Source: Oscillospiraceae bacterium
Lineage (GTDB): Bacteria; Bacillota; Clostridia; Oscillospirales; Ruminococcaceae
Assembly (NCBI GenBank): GCA_017396055.1
Contig: JAFQND010000286.1
Location: 1-18,320, forward strand
DNA: 18,320 nt
Direction of reading: 5' to 3'
Positions 6,314-14,868 of the stretch are shown piece by piece. Position numbers and translations under genes: made by a program. Numbering within the stretch: position 1 is the first letter of the stretch; every line of letters begins with the position of its first letter. The notes under the pieces are model-generated. The model had not been told where the DNA came from and did no database searches. It saw only the letters and a list, made by a program, of their open reading frames with translations.

Positions 6314-7234
6314 ATGAAGATCGTTTTCATGGGCACTCCCGATTTTGCCGTGCCCTGTCTTGCCGCCCTTGTGGAGGCAGGCTATCCCGTTGCCGCCGCT
6401 TATACCCAGCCCGACAAACCCAAGGGCCGCGGTCATAAGATGCAGGCTCCCCCTGTCAAGGAATATGCCCTTGAGCATGATATCCCCGTCTATCAGCCCG
6501 TCACCCTCCGCAAAGAAGAGGTTCAGGAAGAGCTTGCCGCCCTTGCCCCCGATTTGATCGTCGTCGTCGCCTACGGCAAGATCCTGCCCAAAGCGGTCCT
6601 CGACATGCCGAAATACGGCTGTATCAACGTACACGGTTCGCTGCTGCCCAAATACCGCGGCGCCGGCCCCATTCAGTGGAGCGTCTTGAACGGTGAGACC
6701 GAGACCGGCGTCACCACCATGTTCATGGGCGAAGGCGTTGACACCGGCGATATGCTGGAAAAAATGTCCACCCCCATCGGCGAGAACGAGACTGCCGACC
6801 AGCTCTATGACCGGCTGCGCTTTATGGGCGCCGAGCTGCTCATCTCCACCCTGAAAAAGCTGGAGGCAGGCGAGCTTCACCCCGAAAAGCAGGACGATTC
6901 TCTCGCCACCCACGCGCCCATGCTCTCGAAAGAGATGTCTGAGATCGATTTTACCAAGGACGCAAAGTCGGTTCACAATCTCATCCGCGGTCTTTCCAGC
7001 TGGCCTGCAGCCCAGACCACCTATAAGGGCAAGCGGCTGAAAGTCTATGAGAGCCGTCTGGCCTCCGGCCACGGCGAGCCCGGTACTCTTCTGGATCCCA
7101 AAAACTTCGTTGTCGCCTGTGGTGAAGGTGCTGTTCAGCTGGTAAGCGTTCAGTATGAGGGCAGCAAACGGATGCCCGCCGCCGATTTCCTGAGAGGCAA
7201 ACCCGGCGAGAAAGGCGAAAAGCTGGGCGAATGA
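6314..7234 (+). CDS. fmt: Methionyl-tRNA formyltransferase
   Basis: This enzyme transfers a formyl group from 10-formyltetrahydrofolate to initiator Met-tRNA. The 306-residue protein begins MKIVFMGTPDFAVP, typical of the family. It contains the hydrolase-like catalytic residues Asn105, His107 (in CINVHGSLLPKYRGAGP) and Asp143 (GEGVDTGDM). A smaller C-terminal tRNA-binding domain follows the linker near residue 205. AGGAGGAAAC precedes the ATG and overlaps the def stop codon. def-fmt is a widespread pair. Confidence 0.97.
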   Translation: MKIVFMGTPDFAVPCLAALVEAGYPVAAAYTQPDKPKGRGHKMQAPPVKEYALEHDIPVYQPVTLRKEEVQEELAALAPDLIVVVAYGKILPKAVLDMPKYGCINVHGSLLPKYRGAGPIQWSVLNGETETGVTTMFMGEGVDTGDMLEKMSTPIGENETADQLYDRLRFMGAELLISTLKKLEAGELHPEKQDDSLATHAPMLSKEMSEIDFTKDAKSVHNLIRGLSSWPAAQTTYKGKRLKVYESRLASGHGEPGTLLDPKNFVVACGEGAVQLVSVQYEGSKRMPAADFLRGKPGEKGEKLGE

Positions 7235-7259
7235 TCTTTTCCAATAAGGAGAATCTGAT

Positions 7260-7940
7260 TTGAACTATTCCTCTTATCTGATTTATGTTGTGCCCGCGCT
7301 GCTCATCTCCATGTGGGCTTCGTGGAATGTCAAGACGACCTTTGCAAAATACAATAAAGTCGGCAACCGCCGCGGCTATACCGCCGCACAGATCGCCCGC
7401 CGCATCCTCGACATGAACGGCCTTTCGCATATCCGCCTTGAGCGGGTGAGCGGCGATCTGACCGACCATTTTGATCCCTCCGCCGGTGTGGTGCGTCTCT
7501 CCGACAGTACCTATAACTCCACCTCGGTGGGCGCTTTGGGCGTTGCTGCCCACGAATGCGGCCATGCCGTTCAGTACGACAAGGGATATTTTCCCATGAA
7601 GGTCCGCGCGGCCATCATCCCCATGACCCAGATCGGTTCTTCGGCGGCCATGCCGCTGGCTCTTCTGGGCGTGGCACTGGGCCTGCCCTTCCTGGTGGAG
7701 ATCGGTATCCTTCTGTTCTGTGCCGTGGTGGCATTTCAGCTGGTGACCCTCCCTGTGGAGTTCAATGCCAGCCGCCGCGCCATGCAGACTCTGGAGGAAG
7801 ACCGCATCCTCGAAGATGACGAGCTCAAAGGCTCCCGCAAGGTGCTGACCGCCGCCGCCCTGACCTATGTGGCTGCCCTTCTGGTCGCTCTGGGAAACCT
7901 TCTGCGGCTGATGTCCATGAGAAACAACAGGAGACGCTGA
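7260..7940 (+). CDS. Membrane zinc metallopeptidase, YugP type
   Basis: This 226-residue protein has an N-terminal membrane segment (about residues 7-22), then the gluzincin-like HECGH (98-102) with the likely third zinc ligand Glu167 in LPVEFNASRRA. Hydrophobic segments lie around 130-165 and 196-217. This layout fits the YugP family of membrane-bound neutral zinc peptidases (Pfam Zn_peptidase_2). The substrate is unknown. The start is TTG at 7260, supported by AAGGAG at 7246-7251; no ATG fits. It stands 25 nt after fmt and 1 nt before rsmB, so it is co-transcribed with translation genes. B. subtilis keeps yugP elsewhere. Confidence 0.88.
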   Translation: MNYSSYLIYVVPALLISMWASWNVKTTFAKYNKVGNRRGYTAAQIARRILDMNGLSHIRLERVSGDLTDHFDPSAGVVRLSDSTYNSTSVGALGVAAHECGHAVQYDKGYFPMKVRAAIIPMTQIGSSAAMPLALLGVALGLPFLVEIGILLFCAVVAFQLVTLPVEFNASRRAMQTLEEDRILEDDELKGSRKVLTAAALTYVAALLVALGNLLRLMSMRNNRRR

Positions 7941-7941
7941 G

Positions 7942-9282
7942 ATGCCTGTCGAGAAAAAGCTTACCGGCCGTGATGCGGCTTTTGATGCGCTGGTGCGGAT
8001 GGAGAAGGACAAAGCCTATTCCAACCTGACACTGGACAGCGTTTTAAGATCCATGACCGACAACCGCGAGCGGCAGTTTGCCTCGGCGCTGTTTTACGGT
8101 GTGCTGGAGCGGAAGGTCACCCTCGACCGGGTCATCGCGGAATATGTGAAAAAAAGCTCTTCCTCGCTGGATGCCGAGGTGCTTGTCGCCCTCGAGCTGG
8201 GAATTTATCAGCTGCTTTATATGGACAGCATTCCCGACCGCGCCGCCGTGGGCGAGAGCGTCGAGCTGATCAAGCGCTCCCGCAAAAAGAGCGCTTCCGG
8301 CCTTGTCAACGGTGTGCTGAGAGCATTTCTGCGGGATAATAAAAAGCTGCCCGCACCGAAAAATGAGCTGGATGCCCTGTCGATCGAGACGGCCATGCCT
8401 CTCTGGATCTTGAAGATGTGGAGCGATCAATACGGCTCCGACACCGCCGAAGCGCTGGCCTTTTCCTGCCTGGGAAGACCGCCCATGCAGCTGAGAGTCA
8501 ACACGGTGCGCATCTCTGGAAAAGAGGCGGAAGAGAAGCTTACAGCTCTCGGTGTTCAGGTCAGGGCACATGGATTGCTGCCCGATTGTCTGACGGTCAG
8601 AGAGCTCGGCTCGGTGGGAGAAAATCCCCTCATCCGCCAAGGCCTTCTTTATGTGCAGGATACCGCCTCACAGCTCTGTGCGCAGGCTATCGGCCCGAAG
8701 CCCGGCGAAAGGGTCTTTGACCTCTGTTCGGCTCCCGGCTCCAAGAGCTTTACCATGGCTCAGCTGATGGAAAACAAGGGCGAGATCCTTGCCTTTGACC
8801 TGCATAAAAACCGTGTGAAACTGATCACCGACGGCGCTGCCCGTCTTGGCCTTACGGTCATCAGAGGCGCTGTCGGCGACGCGACCAAATATAACGAAAG
8901 CTTAGGCCTTGCCGATCGGGTGCTCTGTGACGTGCCCTGTGCGGGACTGGGCGTCATCCGCCGCAAACCGGAGATCCGCCTCAAATCGGAGAAAGAGCTG
9001 CGCGCCCTGCCCGGGATCCAGAAAAAGATCCTTCTGAACGCCGCAGACTATGTAAAACCGGACGGCATACTGGTCTATTCGACCTGTTCTCTCAACAGAG
9101 AAGAAAACGATCGGGTCATCGAGGCATTTCTCGCCGAACGTCCCGATTTTGTCCCCGACCCTCTGCCGGAGATCTTTAACGGTCTCACCGACGAGGGATA
9201 CAAGGCGACCCTCATGCCCCACAGGGGAGATCATGACGGGTTCTTTATCGCCCGGCTAAGAAAATCCGTTTCGCGGTCTTAG
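7942..9282 (+). CDS. rsmB: 16S rRNA (cytosine-967-C5)-methyltransferase RsmB
   Basis: This SAM-dependent enzyme makes m5C967 (E. coli numbering) in 16S rRNA. The 446 residues have a NusB-like RNA-binding domain (about 8-135) followed by the methyltransferase fold. That fold shows the SAM motif LCSAPGSKSFTMAQLM, then CDVPCAGLGVIRRKPEI with Cys333 of motif IV, and YSTCSLNREEN with the nucleophile Cys382 of motif VI. The C-terminal HRGDHDGFFIARL motif is intact. It starts 1 nt after the peptidase stop, with CAGGAG upstream. The stop codon sits in a hairpin followed by CTGCA, like priA and mtnN. Confidence 0.96.
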   Translation: MPVEKKLTGRDAAFDALVRMEKDKAYSNLTLDSVLRSMTDNRERQFASALFYGVLERKVTLDRVIAEYVKKSSSSLDAEVLVALELGIYQLLYMDSIPDRAAVGESVELIKRSRKKSASGLVNGVLRAFLRDNKKLPAPKNELDALSIETAMPLWILKMWSDQYGSDTAEALAFSCLGRPPMQLRVNTVRISGKEAEEKLTALGVQVRAHGLLPDCLTVRELGSVGENPLIRQGLLYVQDTASQLCAQAIGPKPGERVFDLCSAPGSKSFTMAQLMENKGEILAFDLHKNRVKLITDGAARLGLTVIRGAVGDATKYNESLGLADRVLCDVPCAGLGVIRRKPEIRLKSEKELRALPGIQKKILLNAADYVKPDGILVYSTCSLNREENDRVIEAFLAERPDFVPDPLPEIFNGLTDEGYKATLMPHRGDHDGFFIARLRKSVSRS

Positions 9283-9283
9283 C
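9255..9283 (+). repeat. Hairpin spanning the rsmB stop codon
   Basis: GCTAAGA (9255-9261) pairs with TCTTAGC (9277-9283), with an inner CCG/CGG. The TAG stop is at 9280-9282. It is followed immediately by TGCAGCAA, resembling the TGCAAGAA that follows the hairpins after priA and mtnN. No T-tract follows directly, and the rest of the structured element is missing. Confidence 0.55.
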
Positions 9284-9329
9284 TGCAGCAATTCTTTATG
9301 GTTATCCGTTTTATATCATATGACAGAAG

Positions 9330-10367
9330 GTGGATCACATCAGCATCGATATCAAGTCCATGACCATTCCGGAGCTGGAAGGATATTTGAAAAATCTCGG
9401 CCAGCCGAAATTCCGGGCAAAACAGATCTTTTCCTGGCTCCATGACAAGCGGGTGCTCTCTTTTGACGAGATGACAAATCTGCCGGCTGCCCTCAGGGAA
9501 GGGTTGAAAAACGACTGTGAGATCACGGCGTTCACGACCGAGCGAAAGCTCTGCTCTGCCCTTGACGGCACCATCAAATATCTCTATCGTCTTTCCGACG
9601 GCGAGTATGTCGAGAGCGTTCTGATGCGCTATGAGCACGGAAACAGCCTTTGCATCTCCACCCAGGTGGGCTGTCGGATGGGCTGCAGCTTCTGCGCCTC
9701 CACCAAGGCGGGCTTTGTCCGTCATCTGACTCCTTCCGAGATCCTCGAGCAGGTTTATTCCGCCGCAAGAGATACCGGTGAGCGGGTCGGCAGCATCGTG
9801 CTGATGGGTATCGGCGAACCGCTGGACAATTTTGATAATGTGATGCGTTTTCTTGAGCTGGTGGCCTCTCCCGAGGGCCTGAACCTCAGCCACCGCCATA
9901 TCTCGCTTTCCACCTGCGGTCTGGTCGACCGTATCTATGAGCTTGCCGACATGGACCTTCAGATCACCCTTTCCATCTCGCTGCACGCCACCACCGACGA
10001 AACAAGAGACCAGATCATGCCCGTTAACCGGAAATGGAAGATCGGAGAGCTGCTGACGGCCTGCCGGTATTATACCGACAAGACCCACCGGCGCATCTCC
10101 TATGAATATTCACTGATCAGCGGCGTCAACGACAGCCAGGAACAGGCCGCCGAACTGGCCGCACTGCTGAAAGGGACCCTCTGCCACGTCAACCTCATCC
10201 CCATCAACTATGTGGAAGAGGCGGGCTATGAAAAGAGCTCCCGCCAGCGGATCTATGCATTTCAGAAAACCCTCTGCGACAGGGGAGTCAATGCCACTGT
10301 ACGGCGCACTCTCGGCGCAGATATCGATGCCGCCTGCGGACAGCTGAGACGGCAGGCTCTTCGCTGA
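9330..10367 (+). CDS. rlmN: Dual-specificity 23S rRNA/tRNA adenine-C2 methyltransferase RlmN
   Basis: RlmN is a radical-SAM enzyme that makes m2A2503 in 23S rRNA and m2A37 in some tRNAs. The 345 residues contain the cluster motif CxxxCxxC (Cys115, 119, 122). Cys108 and Cys336 match the two catalytic cysteines that carry the methyl group and resolve the adduct. Other family signatures are LMGIGEPLDN, HISLSTCGLV and SLHATTDETRDQIMPVNRK. The start is GTG at 9330, the first possible codon after an in-frame TGA at 9321. The upstream Shine-Dalgarno (AGAAG, very close) is weak. ATG 9360 also lacks one and would trim conserved N-terminal residues. Confidence 0.95.
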   Translation: MDHISIDIKSMTIPELEGYLKNLGQPKFRAKQIFSWLHDKRVLSFDEMTNLPAALREGLKNDCEITAFTTERKLCSALDGTIKYLYRLSDGEYVESVLMRYEHGNSLCISTQVGCRMGCSFCASTKAGFVRHLTPSEILEQVYSAARDTGERVGSIVLMGIGEPLDNFDNVMRFLELVASPEGLNLSHRHISLSTCGLVDRIYELADMDLQITLSISLHATTDETRDQIMPVNRKWKIGELLTACRYYTDKTHRRISYEYSLISGVNDSQEQAAELAALLKGTLCHVNLIPINYVEEAGYEKSSRQRIYAFQKTLCDRGVNATVRRTLGADIDAACGQLRRQALR

Positions 10368-10402
10368 GGAAGAGCAAAACGGACCCCGAAAGGAGGAACA
10401 GC

Positions 10403-11131
10403 ATGAAACTTGCCGGAAAAACCGATATCGGCATGGTAAGATCAACAAATCAGGATACCTTTCGTATAGAAGCTCTGGACGGCGAACTGGGATTTGCACT
10501 GGTCTGCGACGGTATGGGCGGTGTACAGGGAGGCGATAAGGCAAGCGCCATCGCCAGACGCACGATCACAAGTGTGATCCGGGGCGGCTGTACCGTTCCC
10601 GTCACCGACAGCAGCGCCCACGACCTTCTGCTGAGGGCGGTTTATGAAGCAAACCGTTCCATCTGGCTGGCCGCACAGGCCGATCAGGAGCTGCAGGGCA
10701 TGGGCACCACCGTCATCGCGGTGCTGCTGACCCCCGATATGGCTTATATTGCACATGTGGGCGACTCGAGGCTGTATCAGCTCAGAGGCGAGCAGTTCTT
10801 CCAGGTGACACATGACCATTCCCGCGTACAGCAGCTGGTCGACGAGGGCGTTATCACCCCCGAAGAGGCCCGCAGTCACCCCGATCGCAATATCATCACC
10901 CGCGCCGTAGGCGTTGACCGCGACGTGGATGTGGATCTTCTGGATCTGCCGCTGGAGCCCGGCGACAAGCTGCTCATCTGTACCGATGGATTGTCGGGCG
11001 TCTGTGAGGAGTCGGTCATCGCCGAAGCAGTTTACGGACTGCCGGCGGAGGAAAGCGTCGAGCATCTGGTACAGCTTGCAAACATGGGCGGCGGCTATGA
11101 CAATATCACCGTCGTCATCGTGGAAATGTAA
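10403..11131 (+). CDS. prpC: PP2C-family Ser/Thr protein phosphatase (PrpC/Stp type)
   Basis: This cytoplasmic metal-dependent phosphatase reverses phosphorylation by the neighbouring PASTA kinase. The 242 residues show the ordered PPM motifs: RSTNQD (13-18), VCDGMGG (34-40, metal-binding Asp36), GMGTTV, AHVGDSRLY, THDHS, NIITRAVG, CTDGLSG and YDNITVVIV. The length is typical of the bacterial stand-alone form. AAAGGAGGAACAGC gives a strong ribosome binding site. The kinase gene starts 25 nt after its stop. The symbol follows the B. subtilis name by synteny. Confidence 0.96.
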   Translation: MKLAGKTDIGMVRSTNQDTFRIEALDGELGFALVCDGMGGVQGGDKASAIARRTITSVIRGGCTVPVTDSSAHDLLLRAVYEANRSIWLAAQADQELQGMGTTVIAVLLTPDMAYIAHVGDSRLYQLRGEQFFQVTHDHSRVQQLVDEGVITPEEARSHPDRNIITRAVGVDRDVDVDLLDLPLEPGDKLLICTDGLSGVCEESVIAEAVYGLPAEESVEHLVQLANMGGGYDNITVVIVEM

Positions 11132-11156
11132 CGCGGCTCTGAAAGGAGGAGACCCA

Positions 11157-13214
11157 ATGGAATATATCGGACGTACCCTGAACGGCCGCTATGAACTGAA
11201 AAAACTCATCGGCAGCGGCGGCATGGCCAATGTCTTTGAAGCAGCAGACCTTTCGGAAGGGACCACTGTTGCCATCAAACTGCTCAAGCAGGAATATCTG
11301 TCCAACGACGAGTTCGTCAGACGCTTCCGCAATGAATCAAAGGTCATCGCGGTGCTGGACCATCCCAATATCGTCAAGGTCTACGACGTGAACTTTACCG
11401 GTGCCGATCAGTATATCGTCATGGAACATATCGACGGCATCACCCTGAATCAGTATATCCGCCATCAGAACCAGCTCAGATGGAAAGATACGGTGCATTT
11501 TGCCACTCAGATCCTCAAGGCGCTGCAGCATGCCCATGAACACGGTGTCATCCACCGGGATATCAAGTCCCAGAATATCATGCTGCTCAGAGACGGCACC
11601 ATCAAGGTCATGGATTTCGGCATCGCCCGTTTTGCCCGCGAGGACATCCGCGGCGGCCAGAACCGCACCATCGGCTCGGTCCATTATATCAGCCCCGAAC
11701 AGGCCTGCGGCGAAGAATCCGATGCCAAGAGCGACATCTATTCGGTGGGCGTACTGCTTTATGAGATGCTGGCAGGCGCTGTTCCCTTTGACGGAGAATC
11801 TCCCGAAGAGGTGGCCATGAAGCATCTGCACAACCAGCCCGTACCTCTTCAGGAGGTCAATCCCGCCGTGCCCATGGGTCTTTGTGAGATCATCGGCAAG
11901 GCCATGCAGAAAAACAAGGATCTGCGCTACCGCTCGGCACGCGAGATGCTGGCTGCCATTTCGGAATTCAAACAGAATCCCTCCATCGTTTTCGAGTACA
12001 AGTACATGCGGGAAGAGACCAAGCCCGAAGAGTACGGCGAATCGGTCAAATCTATCCGCCACGAGGAGGAAGAAGAGGACGACGAGGAGATCGTCATCAT
12101 CAAGCGCAGCCCTACCATCCTCATTCTCACCGGTATCGCGGCAGCCTGCTGCATCACCGCACTGATGGTGCTTCTGGGCTTCTTCTACTGGGGCAGAGAT
12201 GAAAAAGTCCCCGAGATCCTCATGCCCGACCTGGTTGGTCAGGATTACGAAGAGATCCGCACCCATGATGACTATGATCAGTTCAACTTTGTCATCGAAG
12301 AGCGCGCGCTGACCGACGATTATCCCGCCGGACAGATCTATTATCAGAGCATTCAGCCCGGTACCAGCGTCAAGATCGACCGCACCGTCACCATCAAGGT
12401 CAGCGACGGCATCATCACGCTGGTGGTGCCCGAACTGGTGGGCAAGGATATCAGCGAAGCAGAACAGGCTCTTTATGATATGGGCCTTGACTATACCATC
12501 CGCACCCAGGTCGCCGAAGGCGTTCCCGCCGACCAGGTGCTGCAGACCGACCCGCCCATGGGCACTCAGGTCGAAAAGACCACCCAGGTCGTTTTGTATG
12601 TCAGCCGCGGTGAAGCGACGGTCGCTTCCAAGGTGCCCAATGTTGTCGGACGCGAGGTGGAGGATGCCACCGCCCGTATGGTAGCGGTAGGTCTTCAGGT
12701 CGAGGTCGTCGAAGTGGACAGCGACGAGCCGGAAGGCATCGTTGTCGAACAGAGCCTTGAACCCAATGACTATGTCGTCAGCGGCGACACGGTCGAGCTT
12801 TCGGTCAGCAACGGCCTCGGACATTATATGCCGGCCCTGATCCAGGTGGACTTCCCTGTGGGCGCTGTGGCGAAGGATTATACCCTGACCGTTTATATCG
12901 ACTCGCTGGATGCGGGCAGCATCACCGTCAATCCCGGCACCTCTCCCTCTGTTCCTCTGGACATGGAGGGCAAGGGCATCCAGACAGTCATGGTCGCCCT
13001 CGACGGCAAGAAATATGCCACCTTTATCGTCGACTTTGAGACCGGAGAATATCTGCTGACGGAAGGCTATTACGAGTCTGCCGTTGAGCTGGAGGAAGGC
13101 ATCGAGCCCAACGATCCCTCCGGCGACGGTCCCGGTTTCAGCTGGCCCGATTTCAACTGGCCGTGGGAGAATGATGAGTCCGACGGTCCCGAAGGTGCCC
13201 CCGAATTTGAATGA
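11157..13214 (+). CDS. prkC: PASTA-domain membrane Ser/Thr kinase (PrkC/PknB/Stk1 type)
   Basis: This 685-residue protein has a cytoplasmic kinase domain (about 12-270) with GSGGMANV, Lys41, HRDIKSQN (Asp135) and DFGIAR (Asp153). An acidic EEEEEDDEE juxtamembrane stretch precedes one membrane helix (about 318-343). Three extracellular PASTA repeats follow (about 350-418, 419-486, 487-553). In relatives PASTA repeats sense muropeptides or lipid II and the kinase controls spore germination, dormancy exit and cell-wall growth. Beyond the PASTA repeats is an extra region of about 130 residues: a beta-rich stretch and an acidic, Gly/Pro/Trp-rich tail (SWPDFNWPWENDE). GGAGGAGAC precedes the ATG. 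The kinase acts with the PP2C upstream; RsgA downstream is a known kind of substrate in B. subtilis. Confidence 0.96.
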   Translation: MEYIGRTLNGRYELKKLIGSGGMANVFEAADLSEGTTVAIKLLKQEYLSNDEFVRRFRNESKVIAVLDHPNIVKVYDVNFTGADQYIVMEHIDGITLNQYIRHQNQLRWKDTVHFATQILKALQHAHEHGVIHRDIKSQNIMLLRDGTIKVMDFGIARFAREDIRGGQNRTIGSVHYISPEQACGEESDAKSDIYSVGVLLYEMLAGAVPFDGESPEEVAMKHLHNQPVPLQEVNPAVPMGLCEIIGKAMQKNKDLRYRSAREMLAAISEFKQNPSIVFEYKYMREETKPEEYGESVKSIRHEEEEEDDEEIVIIKRSPTILILTGIAAACCITALMVLLGFFYWGRDEKVPEILMPDLVGQDYEEIRTHDDYDQFNFVIEERALTDDYPAGQIYYQSIQPGTSVKIDRTVTIKVSDGIITLVVPELVGKDISEAEQALYDMGLDYTIRTQVAEGVPADQVLQTDPPMGTQVEKTTQVVLYVSRGEATVASKVPNVVGREVEDATARMVAVGLQVEVVEVDSDEPEGIVVEQSLEPNDYVVSGDTVELSVSNGLGHYMPALIQVDFPVGAVAKDYTLTVYIDSLDAGSITVNPGTSPSVPLDMEGKGIQTVMVALDGKKYATFIVDFETGEYLLTEGYYESAVELEEGIEPNDPSGDGPGFSWPDFNWPWENDESDGPEGAPEFE

Positions 13215-13224
13215 TAAACAGTAT

Positions 13225-13261
13225 AAAGCGGCCCGGTGCCCCTGAGGCATGGGCCGCTTTT
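13225..13261 (+). terminator. Hairpin between kinase gene and rsgA (weak terminator or attenuator)
   Basis: AAAGCGGCCC (13225-13234) pairs perfectly with GGGCCGCTTT (13251-13260), with an inner GTGCC/GGCAT. It is followed by only TTTT then GG. The stem is strong but the U-tract short, so partial termination that lowers rsgA-thiN expression is plausible. The in-frame ATG at 13249 lies inside this hairpin, which argues against its use as the rsgA start. Confidence 0.5.
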
Positions 13262-13284
13262 GGAAAGACAGGAGGGAAAAGATC

Positions 13285-14169
13285 TTGACTCAGGGTCTGA
13301 TCACCAAGGCCATCAGCGGCTTTTATTATGTGGTTCCCGACGGGGAGCCGGATACTCTTTTGGAATGCAGGGCGAAGGGCGTTTTCCGCAAAATGAAGAT
13401 CTCTCCGCTGGTAGGTGACCGGGTCGTCGTCGAAGACGGCGTGGTCTCAGAGATCCTGCCCCGCAAGAATGAGATCCTCCGGCCGCCGGCTGCCAATATC
13501 GATCTGGCGCTGATGACGGTCTCCTCCACAAAACCCGCGCCCAACGCACTGGTGCTGGACAAGCTGATCGCCGTCTGTGAATACAAAGGCATCGAGCCGG
13601 TCATCATCATCACCAAGACCGATCTGAAAAGCGGCGAAGAGTTCGCGGATATCTATCGCAAAGCCGGTTTCACCGTTCTGTTCAGCGGCGAGGAAGAACC
13701 GGGCACCGAAGAGATCCTTTCGTTGATGAAAGGAAAGAGCTGTATCTTTATCGGCAACTCGGGTGTCGGAAAGTCGACCCTTCTCAACCGTCTTTTCCCC
13801 GACCTCGAGCTGCGCACCGCCCAGATCAGCGACAAGCTGGGCCGCGGCCGGCACACCACCCGCCATGTGGAGCTTTTCGCCATTCCGGGCGGCGGCTATG
13901 TGGCCGATACCCCCGGTTTTTCGACCGTAGAGCTGGAAAAATATGAGCCCATCCGCAAGGAGGAACTGGCCAGATGCTTCCGCGAATTTGCAAAGTATGA
14001 GGGAAAATGTCAGTTTGCCGACTGTGCTCATCTGAAAGAGAAGGGATGCGCTGTGCTGGAAGCCATCAGAGCGGGGGAGATCCCTGTGAGCCGGCACGAG
14101 AGCTATCTTGCCCTTTATGAGGATGCCAGAAAGATCCCCGACTGGGAGAGAGAGGACCGGGAGAGATGA
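13285..14169 (+). CDS. rsgA: Ribosome small-subunit-dependent GTPase RsgA (CpgA)
   Basis: This circularly permuted GTPase assists late 30S assembly. The 294 residues comprise an OB-fold (about 1-65) and the GTPase with the permuted order G4 TKTDL (110-114), G1 GNSGVGKS (157-164), G3 DTPGF (208-212). A zinc knuckle follows with Cys242, Cys247, His249 and Cys255. TTG at 13285 is chosen because AGGAGGG (13270-13276) lies just upstream and the protein then begins MTQGLITKAISGFYYV, matching the family N-terminus. The earlier ATG at 13249 would add 12 residues and lies in a hairpin. It overlaps thiN by 4 nt (ATGA). In B. subtilis rpe lies between these two; it is absent here. Confidence 0.95.
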   Translation: MTQGLITKAISGFYYVVPDGEPDTLLECRAKGVFRKMKISPLVGDRVVVEDGVVSEILPRKNEILRPPAANIDLALMTVSSTKPAPNALVLDKLIAVCEYKGIEPVIIITKTDLKSGEEFADIYRKAGFTVLFSGEEEPGTEEILSLMKGKSCIFIGNSGVGKSTLLNRLFPDLELRTAQISDKLGRGRHTTRHVELFAIPGGGYVADTPGFSTVELEKYEPIRKEELARCFREFAKYEGKCQFADCAHLKEKGCAVLEAIRAGEIPVSRHESYLALYEDARKIPDWEREDRER

Positions 14170-14798
14170 AGCGCTGTGTGATCGTTGCCGCCGGCCCCGT
14201 TGAAGCACCCGAGCGGCTGATGGAAATGTGGAGCCCTGAAAAGGATGATCTTATCATTGCCGCCGATGGAGGCGTCCGTAATGCGGCGCTTCTGGGGATC
14301 AGCCCCCATATCGTGCTGGGCGACATGGATTCGCTGGACGGCATGGCCGTTCCCGAGGGAGCAAAGGTCTATCCCGTCCGTAAGGATGACACCGATACGA
14401 TGCTCGCCGTCAAGACCGGCCTGGAAAAGGGCTGTGACGAGTTTCTCATCTTCGGCGCCCTGGGCGGAAGGCTGGACCACACCTATGCCAATATCCAGAC
14501 GCTTGCCTATCTTCTCGACCATGACTGTTCCGGTACCCTTCTGGACGGCAGCCATCTTTGCACCATGATCAGAGACGGCTCGATCGCCCTTGACACCGAG
14601 TTTAAGTATCTTTCGGTCTTTTCCTATTCGGACAGATGCGAAGGGGTCAGCGAGTCGGGCGTGGGTTATACCCTTGACGGTGCCGAACTGACAAGCGGTT
14701 TCCCCCTCGGCGTCAGCAATTATCAGCTGAGAGACGAGCGGGCAGTCATCACGGTGGATAAGGGCACATTGCTTCTGATCCTTTCGGAACATTTGTAA
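14166..14798 (+). CDS. thiN: Thiamine pyrophosphokinase
   Basis: This enzyme converts thiamine plus ATP to thiamine pyrophosphate. The 210 residues contain the catalytic-domain motifs AADGGVRNA (32-40), LGDMDSLD (51-58), DDTDTMLAVK (74-83) and GALGGRLDHTYANI (97-110). A C-terminal beta-rich thiamine-binding domain follows with SNYQLRDERAVI. Length is normal. Its ATG overlaps the rsgA TGA by 4 nt, so it is translationally coupled and its own ribosome binding site (GGGAGAG) lies in rsgA. It matches B. subtilis yloS/thiN in position, just before spoVM. Confidence 0.95.
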   Translation: MKRCVIVAAGPVEAPERLMEMWSPEKDDLIIAADGGVRNAALLGISPHIVLGDMDSLDGMAVPEGAKVYPVRKDDTDTMLAVKTGLEKGCDEFLIFGALGGRLDHTYANIQTLAYLLDHDCSGTLLDGSHLCTMIRDGSIALDTEFKYLSVFSYSDRCEGVSESGVGYTLDGAELTSGFPLGVSNYQLRDERAVITVDKGTLLLILSEHL

Positions 14799-14868
14799 TC
14801 ACCGATTTTCTGCGGATTGCGTATTATATCCCGAAGGCGGTATTCTGCCGCGGAAAGGAGAGCACCCT

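Noticed and set aside
9283..9329. Possible promoter (TATATCAT-like box) between rsmB and rlmN.
   Set aside because: No -35 hexamer with acceptable spacing; the AT-richness may simply reflect a short intergenic gap.
10914..11156. Upstream in-frame extension of the PASTA kinase gene into the phosphatase gene.
   Set aside because: GGAGGAGAC just before ATG 11157 and the family start MEYIGRTLNGRYEL fix the start; the extension is an out-of-frame shadow of the phosphatase.
11337..13250. Very long open frame (637 codons) on the minus strand opposite the PASTA kinase; a 431-codon one lies opposite def/fmt (5777-7072).
   Set aside because: They mirror clear plus-strand genes whose C/G-ending codons suppress stops on the other strand. 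Their translations are His/Asp/Gly-rich without recognisable motifs, and no ribosome binding site or promoter supports them.
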